Source: Planctomycetales bacterium ZRK34 (GTDB taxonomy: Bacteria > Planctomycetota > Phycisphaerae > Phycisphaerales > Zrk34). From it: 64,000 bases of DNA. The notes beneath the pieces are model-generated. The model did not search any database. It saw nothing but the letters and a program-made list of their open reading frames with translations, and had not been told where the DNA came from. The translations under genes and the position numbers were made by a program. Below, one piece after another: positions 19,594-28,520 of the stretch. The stretch is from positions 1,612,001 through 1,676,000 of the forward strand of contig CP050848.1 in NCBI GenBank assembly GCA_014873095.1, written 5' to 3'. Position 1 is the first letter of the stretch. Each line of letters opens with the position of its first letter.

Positions 19594-19755
19594 CTCTACC
19601 TCTTAGATTGTCATGCCCGGAAGCGCTTTTTTTTCGTCCCTGGCCGCCCGTGGTCCTCTCCAGAAGTCCACAAGCCAGGAAAATTCACTATAAGATACGG
19701 ATTATCCGGACGCAATAGTTTTTTAGACCTCAGATGCGTTTTTTTTCAATTCGGT

Positions 19756-21654
19756 TCAACCACCGAGCTTGTCGATGGCCTGATCCAGGGCGCGGATCAC
19801 GTAATTAAACCCGCTTTTTCGCTGTTTTTCCGCATCGAGGGCGGCCTGCATGGCGGGTTTGACCGGCTGGGCCATCGCATCGAGGCGATCGAGAATATTG
19901 GCCGCTTCCAGCCGTGCCCAGACATTGTCGTTGGACAGCCCGTCAACCAGCACGGCCAAAGCCTTGTCACGGGCCGCCGGATCGCGACGCGCGATAAACT
20001 CCGCCGCGGCCAGCCGCACGGTGACATCCTGATCCTTCATCAGCGGCATGGCGGCGCCCGTCGCCGGAGCGGCCGGCTCGCCGATCGTGATCAGTCCGAT
20101 CAGCGCCCAGTATCGCACCATGGGTTCGGAATCGCGGAGCAGATCCACCAGCGCCGACAGATTGCCCGCCGCGCCGGAGTTGGCCATGTCGGCGATCGCG
20201 CGGATGCGCTTCAGCGGATATCGACCCGGCTTCTTGCGCACCGCGTCGTAGGGCGACTCTTTGCCGAAGCGATCATGAAGTTCGGCTTCGGTGAGAAAAC
20301 CGAGGTCAACGATCTGTCGCTGCCACTTGTTCAGCGCCTTGCGCATGCGGTCGATCTGCTTGGCGTATTTCGGATCATCCGCGAGATTGTTCACCTCGTC
20401 GGGATCGGCCTGCGTGTCGAATAGCTGCTCGGCGGGTTTGGTCGGAGCCATGTACATCGCCGCATCGCCTTTGAGCTTGCCCTGCTCGGAAAGTTCCATC
20501 CACTTGGCCAGGGCCGGCGTCTTGAGGTTGTACTGACAGGCCTGATCGTGGAACCACGGGCGCTCGGGGTGGAAGTTGCGGATGTAGTTGAAGCGGCCGT
20601 CGTGGACCGAGCGGATGAAGTCGTAGCGTTCGTCCATGCGATCGCGATACTGGTAGACGAAGTCGCGGGGCTTGTCGGCATGTTCACCGAGAAAGGCTTT
20701 GCCCTGCATGTAGTCCGGCGGGTCGATGCCGCAGAGGCTCAGCAGCGTCGGGCCGAAGTCGACGAAGCTGACCAACCGATCGGTCGACTCGCCGGGTTTG
20801 ACCGGGGCCATGTTCTGGTACTTTTTCGGGAAGCAGACCAGCAACGGCACGCGCGTCGACGAATCGAAAAGCCACCGCTTGGACCGCGGCATGCCGCCGC
20901 CGTGGTCGCCGTAGAAAACAATGATGGTGTTGTCGGCGAGACCTGACTTGTCCAGTTCATCGAGCAACTGGCCGACCTGCTTGTCCATCGCGGTGATCGA
21001 GTCGTAGTACTGGGCCCAGTTCTTGCGGACCTCGGGGATGTCGGGCATGTAGGCCGGTACGCGAGCCTTGGCCGGATCGTGGACTTCATCATCGTTGAGC
21101 CGGGGGCGGATGGACTTGGTGTAGGTCGGGTCGCGCAGCTTGGATTCATGGCTGGTGGTGATGTTGAAGATGGCGAAGAAGGGCTTGCCATCGGGACGGT
21201 TTTTATAGTGGGCCTTGCGGCTGGAATCGTCCCACATCTGGTCCATCGGGGCGCGGGCCCAGTTGTAGTCGGTCTTGACGTTGTTGGTGGTGTAGTAGCC
21301 GGCATCGCGGAGGTAGCTGGGGTAGCCGCGTGCGGCCTCGGGCATGGTCGCGGCGCAACGCATGTAGGACGAGCCGATCGACGCAGCGTACATGCCGGTG
21401 ATCAGCGTGGTGCGCGCCACGGCGCAGACACCGGCGTTGGAAAAGGCGTTGGTGTAGCGCACCGAGCGTTTGGCGAGTTTGTCGATGTTCGGCGAGAGGG
21501 CGTACGCATCGCCGTAGCACCCGAGATTGGGGCTGATGTCCTCGACGGTGATCCACACGACATTGGGGCGATCGGTTTTATCCGCGGCAAAGACGGCGAC
21601 GCCCAACCCCAGGCAGATCAGGCTCGCCACGACAATTCGTTGCATGATTTGCAT
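19756..21654 (-). CDS. Exported sulfatase with C-terminal HEAT-like repeats
   Basis: 632 aa. Signal peptide QRIVVASLICLGLGVAVFAA. Alkaline-phosphatase-superfamily sulfatase core: NVVWITVEDISPNLGCYGD (metal site), NAGVCAVARTTLITGMY (formylglycine site at Cys 77), and FYGDHGGGMPRSKRW. The core motif reads C-A-V-A-R, whereas the classical one is C-x-P/A-x-R, so the Pro position is Val. After about residue 470, helical repeats (LSALVDLLRDSEPMVRYWAL, MPLMKDQDVTVRLAAAEFIA) form HEAT-like units. Presumably desulfates algal or host glycans in the periplasm. GAGG 7 nt before ATG 21654 decides the start. Confidence 0.9.
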   Translation of the reverse strand: MQIMQRIVVASLICLGLGVAVFAADKTDRPNVVWITVEDISPNLGCYGDAYALSPNIDKLAKRSVRYTNAFSNAGVCAVARTTLITGMYAASIGSSYMRCAATMPEAARGYPSYLRDAGYYTTNNVKTDYNWARAPMDQMWDDSSRKAHYKNRPDGKPFFAIFNITTSHESKLRDPTYTKSIRPRLNDDEVHDPAKARVPAYMPDIPEVRKNWAQYYDSITAMDKQVGQLLDELDKSGLADNTIIVFYGDHGGGMPRSKRWLFDSSTRVPLLVCFPKKYQNMAPVKPGESTDRLVSFVDFGPTLLSLCGIDPPDYMQGKAFLGEHADKPRDFVYQYRDRMDERYDFIRSVHDGRFNYIRNFHPERPWFHDQACQYNLKTPALAKWMELSEQGKLKGDAAMYMAPTKPAEQLFDTQADPDEVNNLADDPKYAKQIDRMRKALNKWQRQIVDLGFLTEAELHDRFGKESPYDAVRKKPGRYPLKRIRAIADMANSGAAGNLSALVDLLRDSEPMVRYWALIGLITIGEPAAPATGAAMPLMKDQDVTVRLAAAEFIARRDPAARDKALAVLVDGLSNDNVWARLEAANILDRLDAMAQPVKPAMQAALDAEKQRKSGFNYVIRALDQAIDKLGG

Positions 21655-21766
21655 GATTAATCCTCGATAGATCAGCATAACGTAACTGCTTCATCTTACA
21701 TTGCTGGACAATCGGCATCGAATATGCGAAAAACACGCTCCGCCCCCACCTACAAGGATGCACCGG

Positions 21767-22879
21767 ATGCCCAACCGCACGCCGTTTTATTCGTTTCACC
21801 AGGAGCACCACGCCAAGCTGGTCGACTACGCCGGCTGGGAGATGCCGCTGCACTACGGGTCGATCATCGACGAGCACCACAACGTCCGCACCGGCGCCGG
21901 CATCTTCGATGTCTCGCACATGGGCCGGGTGAAATTCTCCGGTCGCCATGCACGGCGATTCATCGAGCATGTGTTCACCCGGCGCGTCACCGACATGAAA
22001 GCCAAGTCCTGCCGCTACGGTTTTGTCTGCAACGAGGCCGGGGGCGTGCTGGACGATGTGATCGTCTATCGCTTCGACGATCATTTTCTGATGGTCTGCA
22101 ATGCGGCCAATCGTGAAAAGCTGTTGGCGCATTTTCAGTCGCTGGTCGGTGAGATGTCGGTGAAGATCGAAGATCAGACCGAGTCCACGGGCATGGTCGC
22201 TCTGCAGGGGCCGCGCGTGATGGAGATGATCGGCAAGTTTTCCAGCGAGGTGCCGACGCTGAAGCGCTACGCCTTCACGACGAAGAATCTGCTGATCCTC
22301 AAGCTGGTCATCTCGCGCACCGGGTACACCGGCGAAGACGGCGTCGAGGTGATTCTGCCGGCGAAGATGACCGGCATGGCGATCAAGCTGCTGCTGCGCG
22401 ACTCCGGCGACCTGCAGGTCAAACCCGCGGGACTGGGCTGCCGCGACTCGCTGCGCCTGGAAGCGGGCATGCCGCTGTACGGCCACGAACTGACCGAGTC
22501 GATCGACCCGATCTCGGCGGGGCTGAACTTCGGCGTCACACTCGACAAGGACAAGACCGAGGAAGGTCAGCCGGAGATTCCGCGGTTCATCGGGCAGGAT
22601 GCGCTGGAGAAGATCGCCGCCGAGGGACCGACCCGGAAGCTGGTGGGCTTAAAGCTCGAAGGCCGCCGCACGCCGCGTCAGCACATGAACGTGATGCATG
22701 GCGATCAGGCGGTCGGCGAAGTGACCAGCGGGTGTCTGAGCCCGACGCTGGGATATCCGATCGCCATGGCGTATGTCGACAACGCCCAGGCGGCTGTCGG
22801 CACGAACCTGACGATCGACTTCGGCAAGCAGACTGTTGCGGCGGAGATTGTTCCGCTGCCGTTCTACAAACACAGCTAA
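21767..22879 (+). CDS. gcvT: Glycine cleavage system T protein (aminomethyltransferase)
   Basis: 370 aa, normal GcvT length. RTPFYSFHQEHHAKLVDYAGWEMPLHYGS is the classical N-terminus; GVLDDVIVYRFDDHFLMVCNAANR and LQGPRVMEM follow; RTGYTGEDGVEV is the folate-binding motif; GCRDSLRLEAGMPLYGHEL fits too. AAGGATG 6 nt upstream selects ATG 21767. It transfers methylene to tetrahydrofolate from GcvH-bound aminomethyl. No gcvH or gcvP is nearby. Confidence 0.95.
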   Translation: MPNRTPFYSFHQEHHAKLVDYAGWEMPLHYGSIIDEHHNVRTGAGIFDVSHMGRVKFSGRHARRFIEHVFTRRVTDMKAKSCRYGFVCNEAGGVLDDVIVYRFDDHFLMVCNAANREKLLAHFQSLVGEMSVKIEDQTESTGMVALQGPRVMEMIGKFSSEVPTLKRYAFTTKNLLILKLVISRTGYTGEDGVEVILPAKMTGMAIKLLLRDSGDLQVKPAGLGCRDSLRLEAGMPLYGHELTESIDPISAGLNFGVTLDKDKTEEGQPEIPRFIGQDALEKIAAEGPTRKLVGLKLEGRRTPRQHMNVMHGDQAVGEVTSGCLSPTLGYPIAMAYVDNAQAAVGTNLTIDFGKQTVAAEIVPLPFYKHS

Positions 22880-22883
22880 GCCC

Positions 22884-23708
22884 GTGACCATTCCCGTTCA
22901 TGATGCCGACGACCCGCGGCTGGATTACTACCGCGGGCTGCGCGATCGCCGGTTGGCCGACGCCTGCGGGCGGTTCATCGCCGAGGGCAAGCGGCTGACC
23001 GAGCGATTGATCGCCAGCGATCTGACCGTCGAGTCGATACTTGTCGACGATCGACGGGCGGCGGAGATCGAGGCGATCGCGCCGGCGGATGTGCCGGTCT
23101 ATCAGGCTTCGCGCGAAGTCATGGCGAAGCTGGCGGGGTTTGCGATTCACACGGGTGTGCTCAGCGTCGGACTTCGCCGGCGTAATCCGACCATCGACGA
23201 ACTGGTGGCGGGCGCAACAGGGCCGATCACGCTGATGGTGGCGCCGATGTTGAAAGAGCCGGCGAACGTCGGGGCGATGGTGCGCACGTGCGCGGCGTTC
23301 GGTGTGACGGGGCTGATCATCGGCCCGCGTTGTTGCGATCCGTTTTACCGGCGGGCGGTGCGGGTTTCGATGGGCACGGTGTTCCGTGTACCAATCCGCC
23401 GCAGCGAAGACCTGGCGACTGACATCCGCGCCCTGCAGCAACAACACCAGGTGCAGTGCATCGCCACGACGCTCAACGACGCCGAACTGCTGCACGATGC
23501 CCGGCGACCGGCGAATGATCGGCTCGCCCTGCTGCTGGGCCACGAAGTCGACGGGTTGGAACCGGACGTCGAGGCGCTGTGCGATCGGCGCGTGACGCTG
23601 CCGATGCACCTGGGGACCGACTCGCTGAATGTGTCGGTCGCCGCGGCGGTGTTCTGCTACCATTTCATGCCCCCGGCGCAACCGATCCGGTTGCCCGAAG
23701 CCGAATGA
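22884..23708 (+). CDS. SpoU/TrmH-family RNA 2'-O-methyltransferase
   Basis: 274 aa. A GTG start at 22884, 4 nt after the gcvT stop, is chosen because the upstream in-frame extension would overlap gcvT. The N-terminal substrate-binding region contains ACGRFIAEGKRLTERLI. The knotted SPOUT domain shows motif 1 ANVGAMVRTCAAFGV, motif 2 VRVSMGTVFRVPI and motif 3 LLLGHEVDGLEPDVEAL ... DSLNVSVAAAV. It modifies rRNA or tRNA ribose with AdoMet; the target is not identifiable. Probably co-transcribed with gcvT. Confidence 0.9.
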   Translation: MTIPVHDADDPRLDYYRGLRDRRLADACGRFIAEGKRLTERLIASDLTVESILVDDRRAAEIEAIAPADVPVYQASREVMAKLAGFAIHTGVLSVGLRRRNPTIDELVAGATGPITLMVAPMLKEPANVGAMVRTCAAFGVTGLIIGPRCCDPFYRRAVRVSMGTVFRVPIRRSEDLATDIRALQQQHQVQCIATTLNDAELLHDARRPANDRLALLLGHEVDGLEPDVEALCDRRVTLPMHLGTDSLNVSVAAAVFCYHFMPPAQPIRLPEAE

Positions 23709-23711
23709 CCG

Positions 23712-23735
23712 GGGTCGCGCAGCGACCCGGCTATC
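23712..23735. repeat. REP-like palindrome (GGGTCGC-N3-GCGACCC-GGCTATC)
   Basis: A 7-bp perfect stem with GCA loop followed by GGCTATC. The same unit occurs at 42610-42664 (as a mirrored pair) and, imperfectly, at 6573-6595. It lies in the 55-bp gap after the methyltransferase gene. Confidence 0.75.
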
Positions 23736-23763
23736 AAACAAACACGAGACTTGAAGGACTTTC

Positions 23764-24042
23764 ATGGCACGCGATTCATCAGCCCATCAGAAGAAAATTA
23801 TTCAGCGGTATTACGAGCACCAGGACACGATCGTGCTGACCCGCCTCAACGAGATGATCAGCGATCTTTACCTTTGTGAAAGCGAGAAGAAGGCCGCGAC
23901 GCTGTGGAAGCGCGTCGGCGAGGCGCTGGCGAAAACGGAGGCGAACCCGGTGCGCGTAAAAGTCGTGATGCAGAAAAAAGATGTGACGGCGTTGGCGCAA
24001 CTGGTCAGCGAGTTGACCGTGCCGGGGAATAAGAAGAAGTAG
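23764..24042 (+). CDS. Conserved-looking small protein of unknown function
   Basis: 92 aa, soluble, charged, mostly helical (ARDSSAHQKKIIQRYYEH, then LNEMISDLYLCESEKKAATL). No TM and no cysteine motif. GAAGGA 5-6 nt before the ATG is a clear ribosome binding site, and base composition matches real genes. It is convergent with pcm, 11 bp away. I do not recognise a family. Confidence 0.75.
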   Translation: MARDSSAHQKKIIQRYYEHQDTIVLTRLNEMISDLYLCESEKKAATLWKRVGEALAKTEANPVRVKVVMQKKDVTALAQLVSELTVPGNKKK

Positions 24043-24053
24043 GCGCTACGCCG

Positions 24054-24737
24054 CTAAATGGTTGGACCGCCGGTGGGCGACCACCCTTCTGCGCCGACGA
24101 GCGGGACGAAGCGACAGGCGAGTCCTTCGGTTTCGTTGATTTGACCGTGGCGTTTTTCGAGTGTGTTCAGCGTTTGCGCATCGCGCGGACCGACGGGAAT
24201 GATCAGGCGGCCGGGGTCTGCAAGCTGATCGATCAGCGGTTGCGGGACGCGCGGCGCGCCGGCGGTGACGAGGATGCGATCATACGGAGCGGCGTCGGGC
24301 CAACCGAGCGTGCCGTCGCCGACGTGGATGTCGACGTTGGTGATGCCGAACTCGGCCATGCGCTGTCGGGCCTGCTCGGCGAGGCCGGCATGTTGCTCGA
24401 TGCTGACGACGCGCCGGGCAAGCATCGCGAGAATCATTGTCTGATATCCGCTGCCGGCTCCGATTTCCAGCACGACATCTTCGGGGCCGACCCCGAGGCT
24501 GGCGGACATCACGGCGACCATGTACGGCTGACTGATGGTCTGATCGTCGAGCGTCGGCAGGGCGACATCCTCGTAGGCCCGGCCGCGCAACTCGGGGGCG
24601 AGAAACAGGTGACGCGGGATCATGCGCATGGCGTCGAGCACGCGGGTGTTGGTCACGCCGCGGAAGCGCAGTTGGCCCTGGACCATGTTCTCGGCGGCCC
24701 GGCCGAATTCAGCTTCGTCGTGCAGCAGTCGAGGCAT
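24054..24737 (-). CDS. pcm: Protein-L-isoaspartate O-methyltransferase
   Basis: 227 aa. PCMT repair methyltransferase: MIPRHLFLAPELRGRAYEDVALP, QTISQPYMVAVM (signature region), VLEIGAGSGYQTMILAML (AdoMet motif I), DRILVTAGAPRVPQPLIDQL. It repairs isoaspartyl residues in aged proteins. The start at 24737 is chosen because a minus-strand TACAAT box (24743-24748) lies 5 nt upstream, so the mRNA is probably leaderless; the longer form would overlap that promoter. Confidence 0.93.
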   Translation of the reverse strand: MPRLLHDEAEFGRAAENMVQGQLRFRGVTNTRVLDAMRMIPRHLFLAPELRGRAYEDVALPTLDDQTISQPYMVAVMSASLGVGPEDVVLEIGAGSGYQTMILAMLARRVVSIEQHAGLAEQARQRMAEFGITNVDIHVGDGTLGWPDAAPYDRILVTAGAPRVPQPLIDQLADPGRLIIPVGPRDAQTLNTLEKRHGQINETEGLACRFVPLVGAEGWSPTGGPTI

Positions 24738-24742
24738 GTGGG

Positions 24743-24790
24743 ATTGTAGGGCGCGGGGAGTGTGCGGCGACCGGTGGCTTGGCATACAAT
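24743..24790. promoter_or_regulatory. Divergent -10 boxes of pcm and lepB
   Basis: Minus-strand TACAAT at 24748-24743 and plus-strand TACAAT at 24785-24790 lie 5 and 9 nt from the start codons of pcm and lepB. No Shine-Dalgarno is present for either, which fits leaderless transcripts. Confidence 0.6.
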
Positions 24791-24799
24791 GCCCGGTTC

Positions 24800-26416
24800 A
24801 TGAATGCTTCGATGTCTGACACCGCCCCACCTCCGCCGAGCCTGGCTGTTCCGGAGGGATCGATTCGAGAGACGCTCGAGTCGATCGTGATCGCATTCGT
24901 TTTGGCGTTTGTGTTTCGGGCGTTCGTGGTCGAGGCGTTTGTGATTCCGACCGGTTCGATGGCCCCGACGCTGCTGGGCGCTCACGTGACGGTGACATGT
25001 CCGCAGTGCGGGTATCGCTTCACGGTCGGCCCGCGCGATCATGATGTGAACAACATGGCGATGTCGGTTCAGGGCGGGCGCTACGGGGCGCTGGAGACGC
25101 CGTGTCCGATGTGTCAGTACCCGATCCGCCACGACTCGATGAAGACCAACGCGGGCGACCGCATTCTCGTGCTCAAATATGTGTACGCCTTCAGCGAGCC
25201 GCGGCGGTGGGACGTGGTCGTGTTCAAAAATCCCGAGCAGCCCGAGATCAACTACATCAAGCGACTGATCGGCCTGCCGCAGGAGCAGTTGTGGATCGTT
25301 GACGGCAACATCTACACGCGTCACTTCAATGACGACGGCTCGCTGCCGGATGCAAAAGCCCCGTGGCACATCCAACGCAAGCCCGAAAAGGTCCAACGCG
25401 CCGTCTGGCAACCGATCTACCACAGCGACTATCTCCCGCTGGACGGCGGCCAGGCCACCACCCAGCTCGGCGGGCGCAGTCACGACTGGCAAATGCCCTG
25501 GCGGGCATACGGCCCCACGGCCGGCAACTGGCAATTCGACCCGCGCGGCCCGGTATGGAAATACGACAACCGGCAAACTCAAACCGGCGTGCTCGATTTC
25601 GCCTTCAACCCCATGACCGCGGTCAACTACTACGCCTACAACACGCTGACGCGCGATGGCCCGGTCGGCGGCTCCATCGTCGAAGACCTGCGCCTGGCGG
25701 CGACGATCACCCCCCACGCCGACGGCCTGCGCACGGTGATGCACATGGCGGTCGCCGAGTCGGAATTCCGGGCGCTGGTTGAACCCGACGGGCAGGTGCT
25801 GCTGCAGGTGCGCCCGCGCCAGAGCCAGATGAAGATCGACGACGAAAGCGCCTGGTCGACGCAAACCCGGGCACAGATTCCGGCGCTGGCGGCTGGACAA
25901 CCGGCACGGCTTGAGTTGTGGCACGTCGACCAGTCGCTGTCGTTCTGGCTCAACGGCAAGCAGGCGGCGGTGTGGCACTACGACCGGAATGTACCCCAAC
26001 TGGCCATGCAGGGTGGCACCGCGCTGACCCCGAAAGTCCACCTGACGGTGCAGGGGGCGGCGGTCACGGTCCGATCGCTGGACCTGGATCGCGACCTGTA
26101 CTACACCCAGCAGGGCCGCAACGCCCTGGCGACGCACAACCGCCCCGCCACGATCCACGCCGACCGTTTCTTCTGCCTCGGCGACAACAGCCCGCAGTCG
26201 AAAGACTCGCGTTTGTGGACCGATGTCGACAAGTGGGTCCATTACAACGTCGCCACCGCCGAGGAAAAGCAATACCCGCGGGAGTTGGTGGGCTTCGTGC
26301 CGCGTGATCTGATGATCGGGCGGGCCTTTTTCGTGTACTTCCCGGCCCCCCACCGCCTGAGCCCCGACTCGGTGGGCTTCATCCCCAACTTCGGCCGCAT
26401 GCGGTTTATCCACTAA
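24800..26416 (+). CDS. lepB: Signal peptidase I with large beta-sandwich insertion
   Basis: 538 aa; bacterial LepB proteins are usually 200-330 aa. One N-terminal TM (ESIVIAFVLAFVFRAFVVEAFVI), then catalytic Ser in PTGSMAPTLLG, an inserted zinc-ribbon-like pair (CPQCGYRF and CPMCQYPI), and catalytic Lys in NYIKRLIGLP. About 270 residues follow that look like a concanavalin/LamG-like sandwich (LDFAFNP, ARLELWHVDQSLSFWLNGKQ). The conserved GDNSPQSKDSR box comes only after that. It cleaves Sec/Tat signal peptides at the outer face of the inner membrane. The TACAAT box 9 nt upstream supports a leaderless start at 24800. Confidence 0.93.
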   Translation: MNASMSDTAPPPPSLAVPEGSIRETLESIVIAFVLAFVFRAFVVEAFVIPTGSMAPTLLGAHVTVTCPQCGYRFTVGPRDHDVNNMAMSVQGGRYGALETPCPMCQYPIRHDSMKTNAGDRILVLKYVYAFSEPRRWDVVVFKNPEQPEINYIKRLIGLPQEQLWIVDGNIYTRHFNDDGSLPDAKAPWHIQRKPEKVQRAVWQPIYHSDYLPLDGGQATTQLGGRSHDWQMPWRAYGPTAGNWQFDPRGPVWKYDNRQTQTGVLDFAFNPMTAVNYYAYNTLTRDGPVGGSIVEDLRLAATITPHADGLRTVMHMAVAESEFRALVEPDGQVLLQVRPRQSQMKIDDESAWSTQTRAQIPALAAGQPARLELWHVDQSLSFWLNGKQAAVWHYDRNVPQLAMQGGTALTPKVHLTVQGAAVTVRSLDLDRDLYYTQQGRNALATHNRPATIHADRFFCLGDNSPQSKDSRLWTDVDKWVHYNVATAEEKQYPRELVGFVPRDLMIGRAFFVYFPAPHRLSPDSVGFIPNFGRMRFIH

Positions 26417-26418
26417 TG

Positions 26419-26490
26419 CGTTTAGCGCCGCCGCTTGCGGCGGGGTTGACGATCGGATGAAAAGCCCGCCGCAAGCGGCGGCGCTAAACG
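26419..26490. repeat. Long perfect inverted repeat with CGTTTAGC ends
   Basis: Two 26-bp arms (26419-26444 and 26465-26490), perfectly complementary, start CGTTTAGCGCC and end GGCGCTAAACG around a 20-nt centre. Same terminal motif as the element at 60152-60220. It lies 3 bp after the lepB stop and may act as transcript end or mobile palindrome. Confidence 0.85.
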
Positions 26491-26529
26491 GGGCCCAAAT
26501 CGCCACTTTTCAGCCCCGGCCCGGTCAAC

Positions 26530-26535
26530 TATACT
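26530..26535 (+). promoter_or_regulatory. Probable -10 box of nuoD
   Basis: TATACT about 45 nt before the nuoD start; GGAG at 26565-26568 then serves as ribosome binding site. Confidence 0.45.
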
Positions 26536-26579
26536 GCCTTGCTTGTGACCCCGATTCACGCCGCGGAGCTTTCCCCGCT

Positions 26580-27860
26580 ATGCCGTACGAACTGCAGCCG
26601 TTTGATGTGGACGTGGAAACCACGCCATACGTCGACGATTTCGAAAACACCGACGAGCGCTGGACCCTCAACTTCGGGCCTCAGCATCCCTCGACCCACA
26701 CGACCCTCCGCCTCGTGCTCCAGCTCGACGGCGAGCGCATCGTTCGGGCGGTCCCCCACATCGGGTACCTGCACTCGGGTTTCGAGAAGATCGGCGAAAA
26801 GCAGGACTACAACCAGTACGTGACGGTCACCGACCGCATGAACTACGTCTCGCCGATCCACAACAACATCGTCTGGCACCACGCCGTCGAAAAGTTGTTC
26901 GACATCGAGATCACCCCGCGATGCAAGGTGCTGCGGACGATCATGGGCGAGCTGGCCCGCATTCAGGACCACCTGCTGTCCGTCGGGGCGGCCGCGCTGG
27001 ACCTCGGAGCCTTCACCGCCTTCCTGTATGGCTTCAACGAGCGCGAGCGCATCTACGACATCTGCGAGTATGTCTCCGGCGCCCGGTTCACGACGTCGTG
27101 GACCCGCGTGGGCGGTCTCAACCAGGACCTGCCCGACGAAGAGCTTTTCAAGGGCAAGGTCAAGAAGTTCGTCAACGAGCAGCTTCCGCCGATCATGGAC
27201 GACATCGAGCGCCTGCTGAATAAGAACCGCATCTTCATCGACCGCACCGCCAACATCGGCACCATCACCACCGAAGACGCGATCGCCTGGTCGGTCAGCG
27301 GCCCGGTCGCCCGCGCCTCCGGCGTCAAGCGCGACCTCCGCAAGGATGAGCCGTACCTCTGCTTTGAACCCAACTGGGACGGCCAGGGCGCCGACCCCGT
27401 CGAGTTCAAAGTGCCGCTGATGTACGAGGGCGATGTGTACTGCCGGTACCGCGTCCGCCTCGAAGAGATGAAGCAGTCGATCAGCATCATCCGCCAGCTC
27501 ATCGACAACATCCCCGGCGGGTCGGTCAACGCCTTCGACGACAAAGCCGTGCACATTCCGCCGAAGTCCGAAACCTACGGCTCGATCGAAGGCCTGATCC
27601 ACCACTTCGAGTTGATCATGACCAACCGCAAGTGGCAGGCCCCGATCGCCGAGTGCTACGGCGCCCAGGAAACCGCCAACGGCGAACTCGGGTTCTACCT
27701 CGTCTCCGACGGCGGCCCCCGCGCATGGCGCGCCCGCTGCCGTCCGCCGTCTTTCATCAACTACCAGGTGTTCCCGAAAATGCTCGAGGGACACATGCTC
27801 GCCGACGTCGTCGCCGTCCTCGGCAGCCTGAACATCATCGCCGCCGAACTGGATCGCTAA
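26580..27860 (+). CDS. nuoD: NADH-quinone oxidoreductase subunit D
   Basis: 426 aa, 49-kDa subunit of respiratory complex I, part of the quinone-binding Q module. LNFGPQHPSTHTTLRLVLQLDGE, HIGYLHSGFEKIGE, NYVSPIHNN, MGELARIQDHLL and the C-terminal PSFINYQVFPKMLEGHMLADVVAVLGSLNIIAAELDR are family signatures. It is a stand-alone NuoD, not a NuoCD fusion. nuoA, B, C, G to N are not in the window. GGAG about 11 nt upstream supports ATG 26580. Confidence 0.97.
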   Translation: MPYELQPFDVDVETTPYVDDFENTDERWTLNFGPQHPSTHTTLRLVLQLDGERIVRAVPHIGYLHSGFEKIGEKQDYNQYVTVTDRMNYVSPIHNNIVWHHAVEKLFDIEITPRCKVLRTIMGELARIQDHLLSVGAAALDLGAFTAFLYGFNERERIYDICEYVSGARFTTSWTRVGGLNQDLPDEELFKGKVKKFVNEQLPPIMDDIERLLNKNRIFIDRTANIGTITTEDAIAWSVSGPVARASGVKRDLRKDEPYLCFEPNWDGQGADPVEFKVPLMYEGDVYCRYRVRLEEMKQSISIIRQLIDNIPGGSVNAFDDKAVHIPPKSETYGSIEGLIHHFELIMTNRKWQAPIAECYGAQETANGELGFYLVSDGGPRAWRARCRPPSFINYQVFPKMLEGHMLADVVAVLGSLNIIAAELDR

Positions 27861-27864
27861 AGAA

Positions 27865-27934
27865 AATGACCAATGACCAAGCACCAATGACCAAGTCGGA
27901 AGCCCACACATTGGACATTGGGATTTGGTCATTG
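27865..27934. repeat. Imperfect inverted repeat of the AATGACCAA family
   Basis: The left arm (27865-27895) contains AATGACCAA twice. The right arm (27909-27934) is its imperfect complement (ATTGGGATTTGGTCATTG). A related copy is at 52808-52837. It fills the nuoD-nuoE gap. Confidence 0.75.
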
Positions 27935-27953
27935 CGAGCGAAGTGAGGTTAAC

Positions 27954-28481
27954 ATGGCCTGGATCGTCAAAGACTCCGCCGGCACCGAGGTCGATCGCCG
28001 CCCCGAGGCGTATCTGACCGATGCCCTGAAAAAACGCTTCGAGACCGACATCCTCGTCCGCTACCCGACGCGTCGCGCCGCCCTGCTGCCGATCTGTCAC
28101 GAGATGCAACACGAGATCGGCTACCTCCCGGGCCAGGTGCTCGAAGAGATCGCCGAGTTTCTCGGGCTCTCCAGCGCTGAAGTGATCGACACGGTCACCT
28201 TCTACGAGGAGTTCCACCTCAAGCCCAAGGGCAAGTACCTGATCCAGATCTGCCGCTCGATCGCGTGCCACCTCTGCGGGTACAAGGAGCTTTCCGAGAA
28301 GGTTCAGAAGAAGCTGGACATCCTGCCCGGTGAAACCACCGAAGACGGCAAGTACACCCTCCAGGAACTCGAGTGCCTCGGCGCCTGCGACTTCGCCCCG
28401 ATGGCCCTGATCGACGAGAAGCTGCACGGCCACCTGGACTGGGAAAAACTCGAAAAAGCCATCGACGAGTTGCCTGACTAA
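27954..28481 (+). CDS. nuoE: NADH-quinone oxidoreductase subunit E
   Basis: 175 aa, 24-kDa subunit holding the [2Fe-2S] cluster N1a. Thioredoxin-like fold: AALLPICHEMQHEIGYLP, EVIDTVTFYEEFHLKPKGKY, cluster ligands CRSIAC and CLGAC (CxxxxC and CxxxC). ATG 27954 is set by GTGAGG 5 nt upstream. It partners with NuoF further downstream. Confidence 0.96.
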   Translation: MAWIVKDSAGTEVDRRPEAYLTDALKKRFETDILVRYPTRRAALLPICHEMQHEIGYLPGQVLEEIAEFLGLSSAEVIDTVTFYEEFHLKPKGKYLIQICRSIACHLCGYKELSEKVQKKLDILPGETTEDGKYTLQELECLGACDFAPMALIDEKLHGHLDWEKLEKAIDELPD

Positions 28482-28490
28482 CCCATAAAG

Positions 28491-28512
28491 CCCGGGGACC
28501 GCTGTCCCCGGG
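28491..28512. repeat. GC-rich hairpin after nuoE
   Basis: CCCGGGGAC-CGCT-GTCCCCGGG, perfect 9-bp stem, 9 bp past the nuoE stop. No T-run follows, so it is an RNA-stability or REP-like element rather than a terminator, and genes on both sides look co-oriented. Confidence 0.7.
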
Positions 28513-28520
28513 TGCACACC

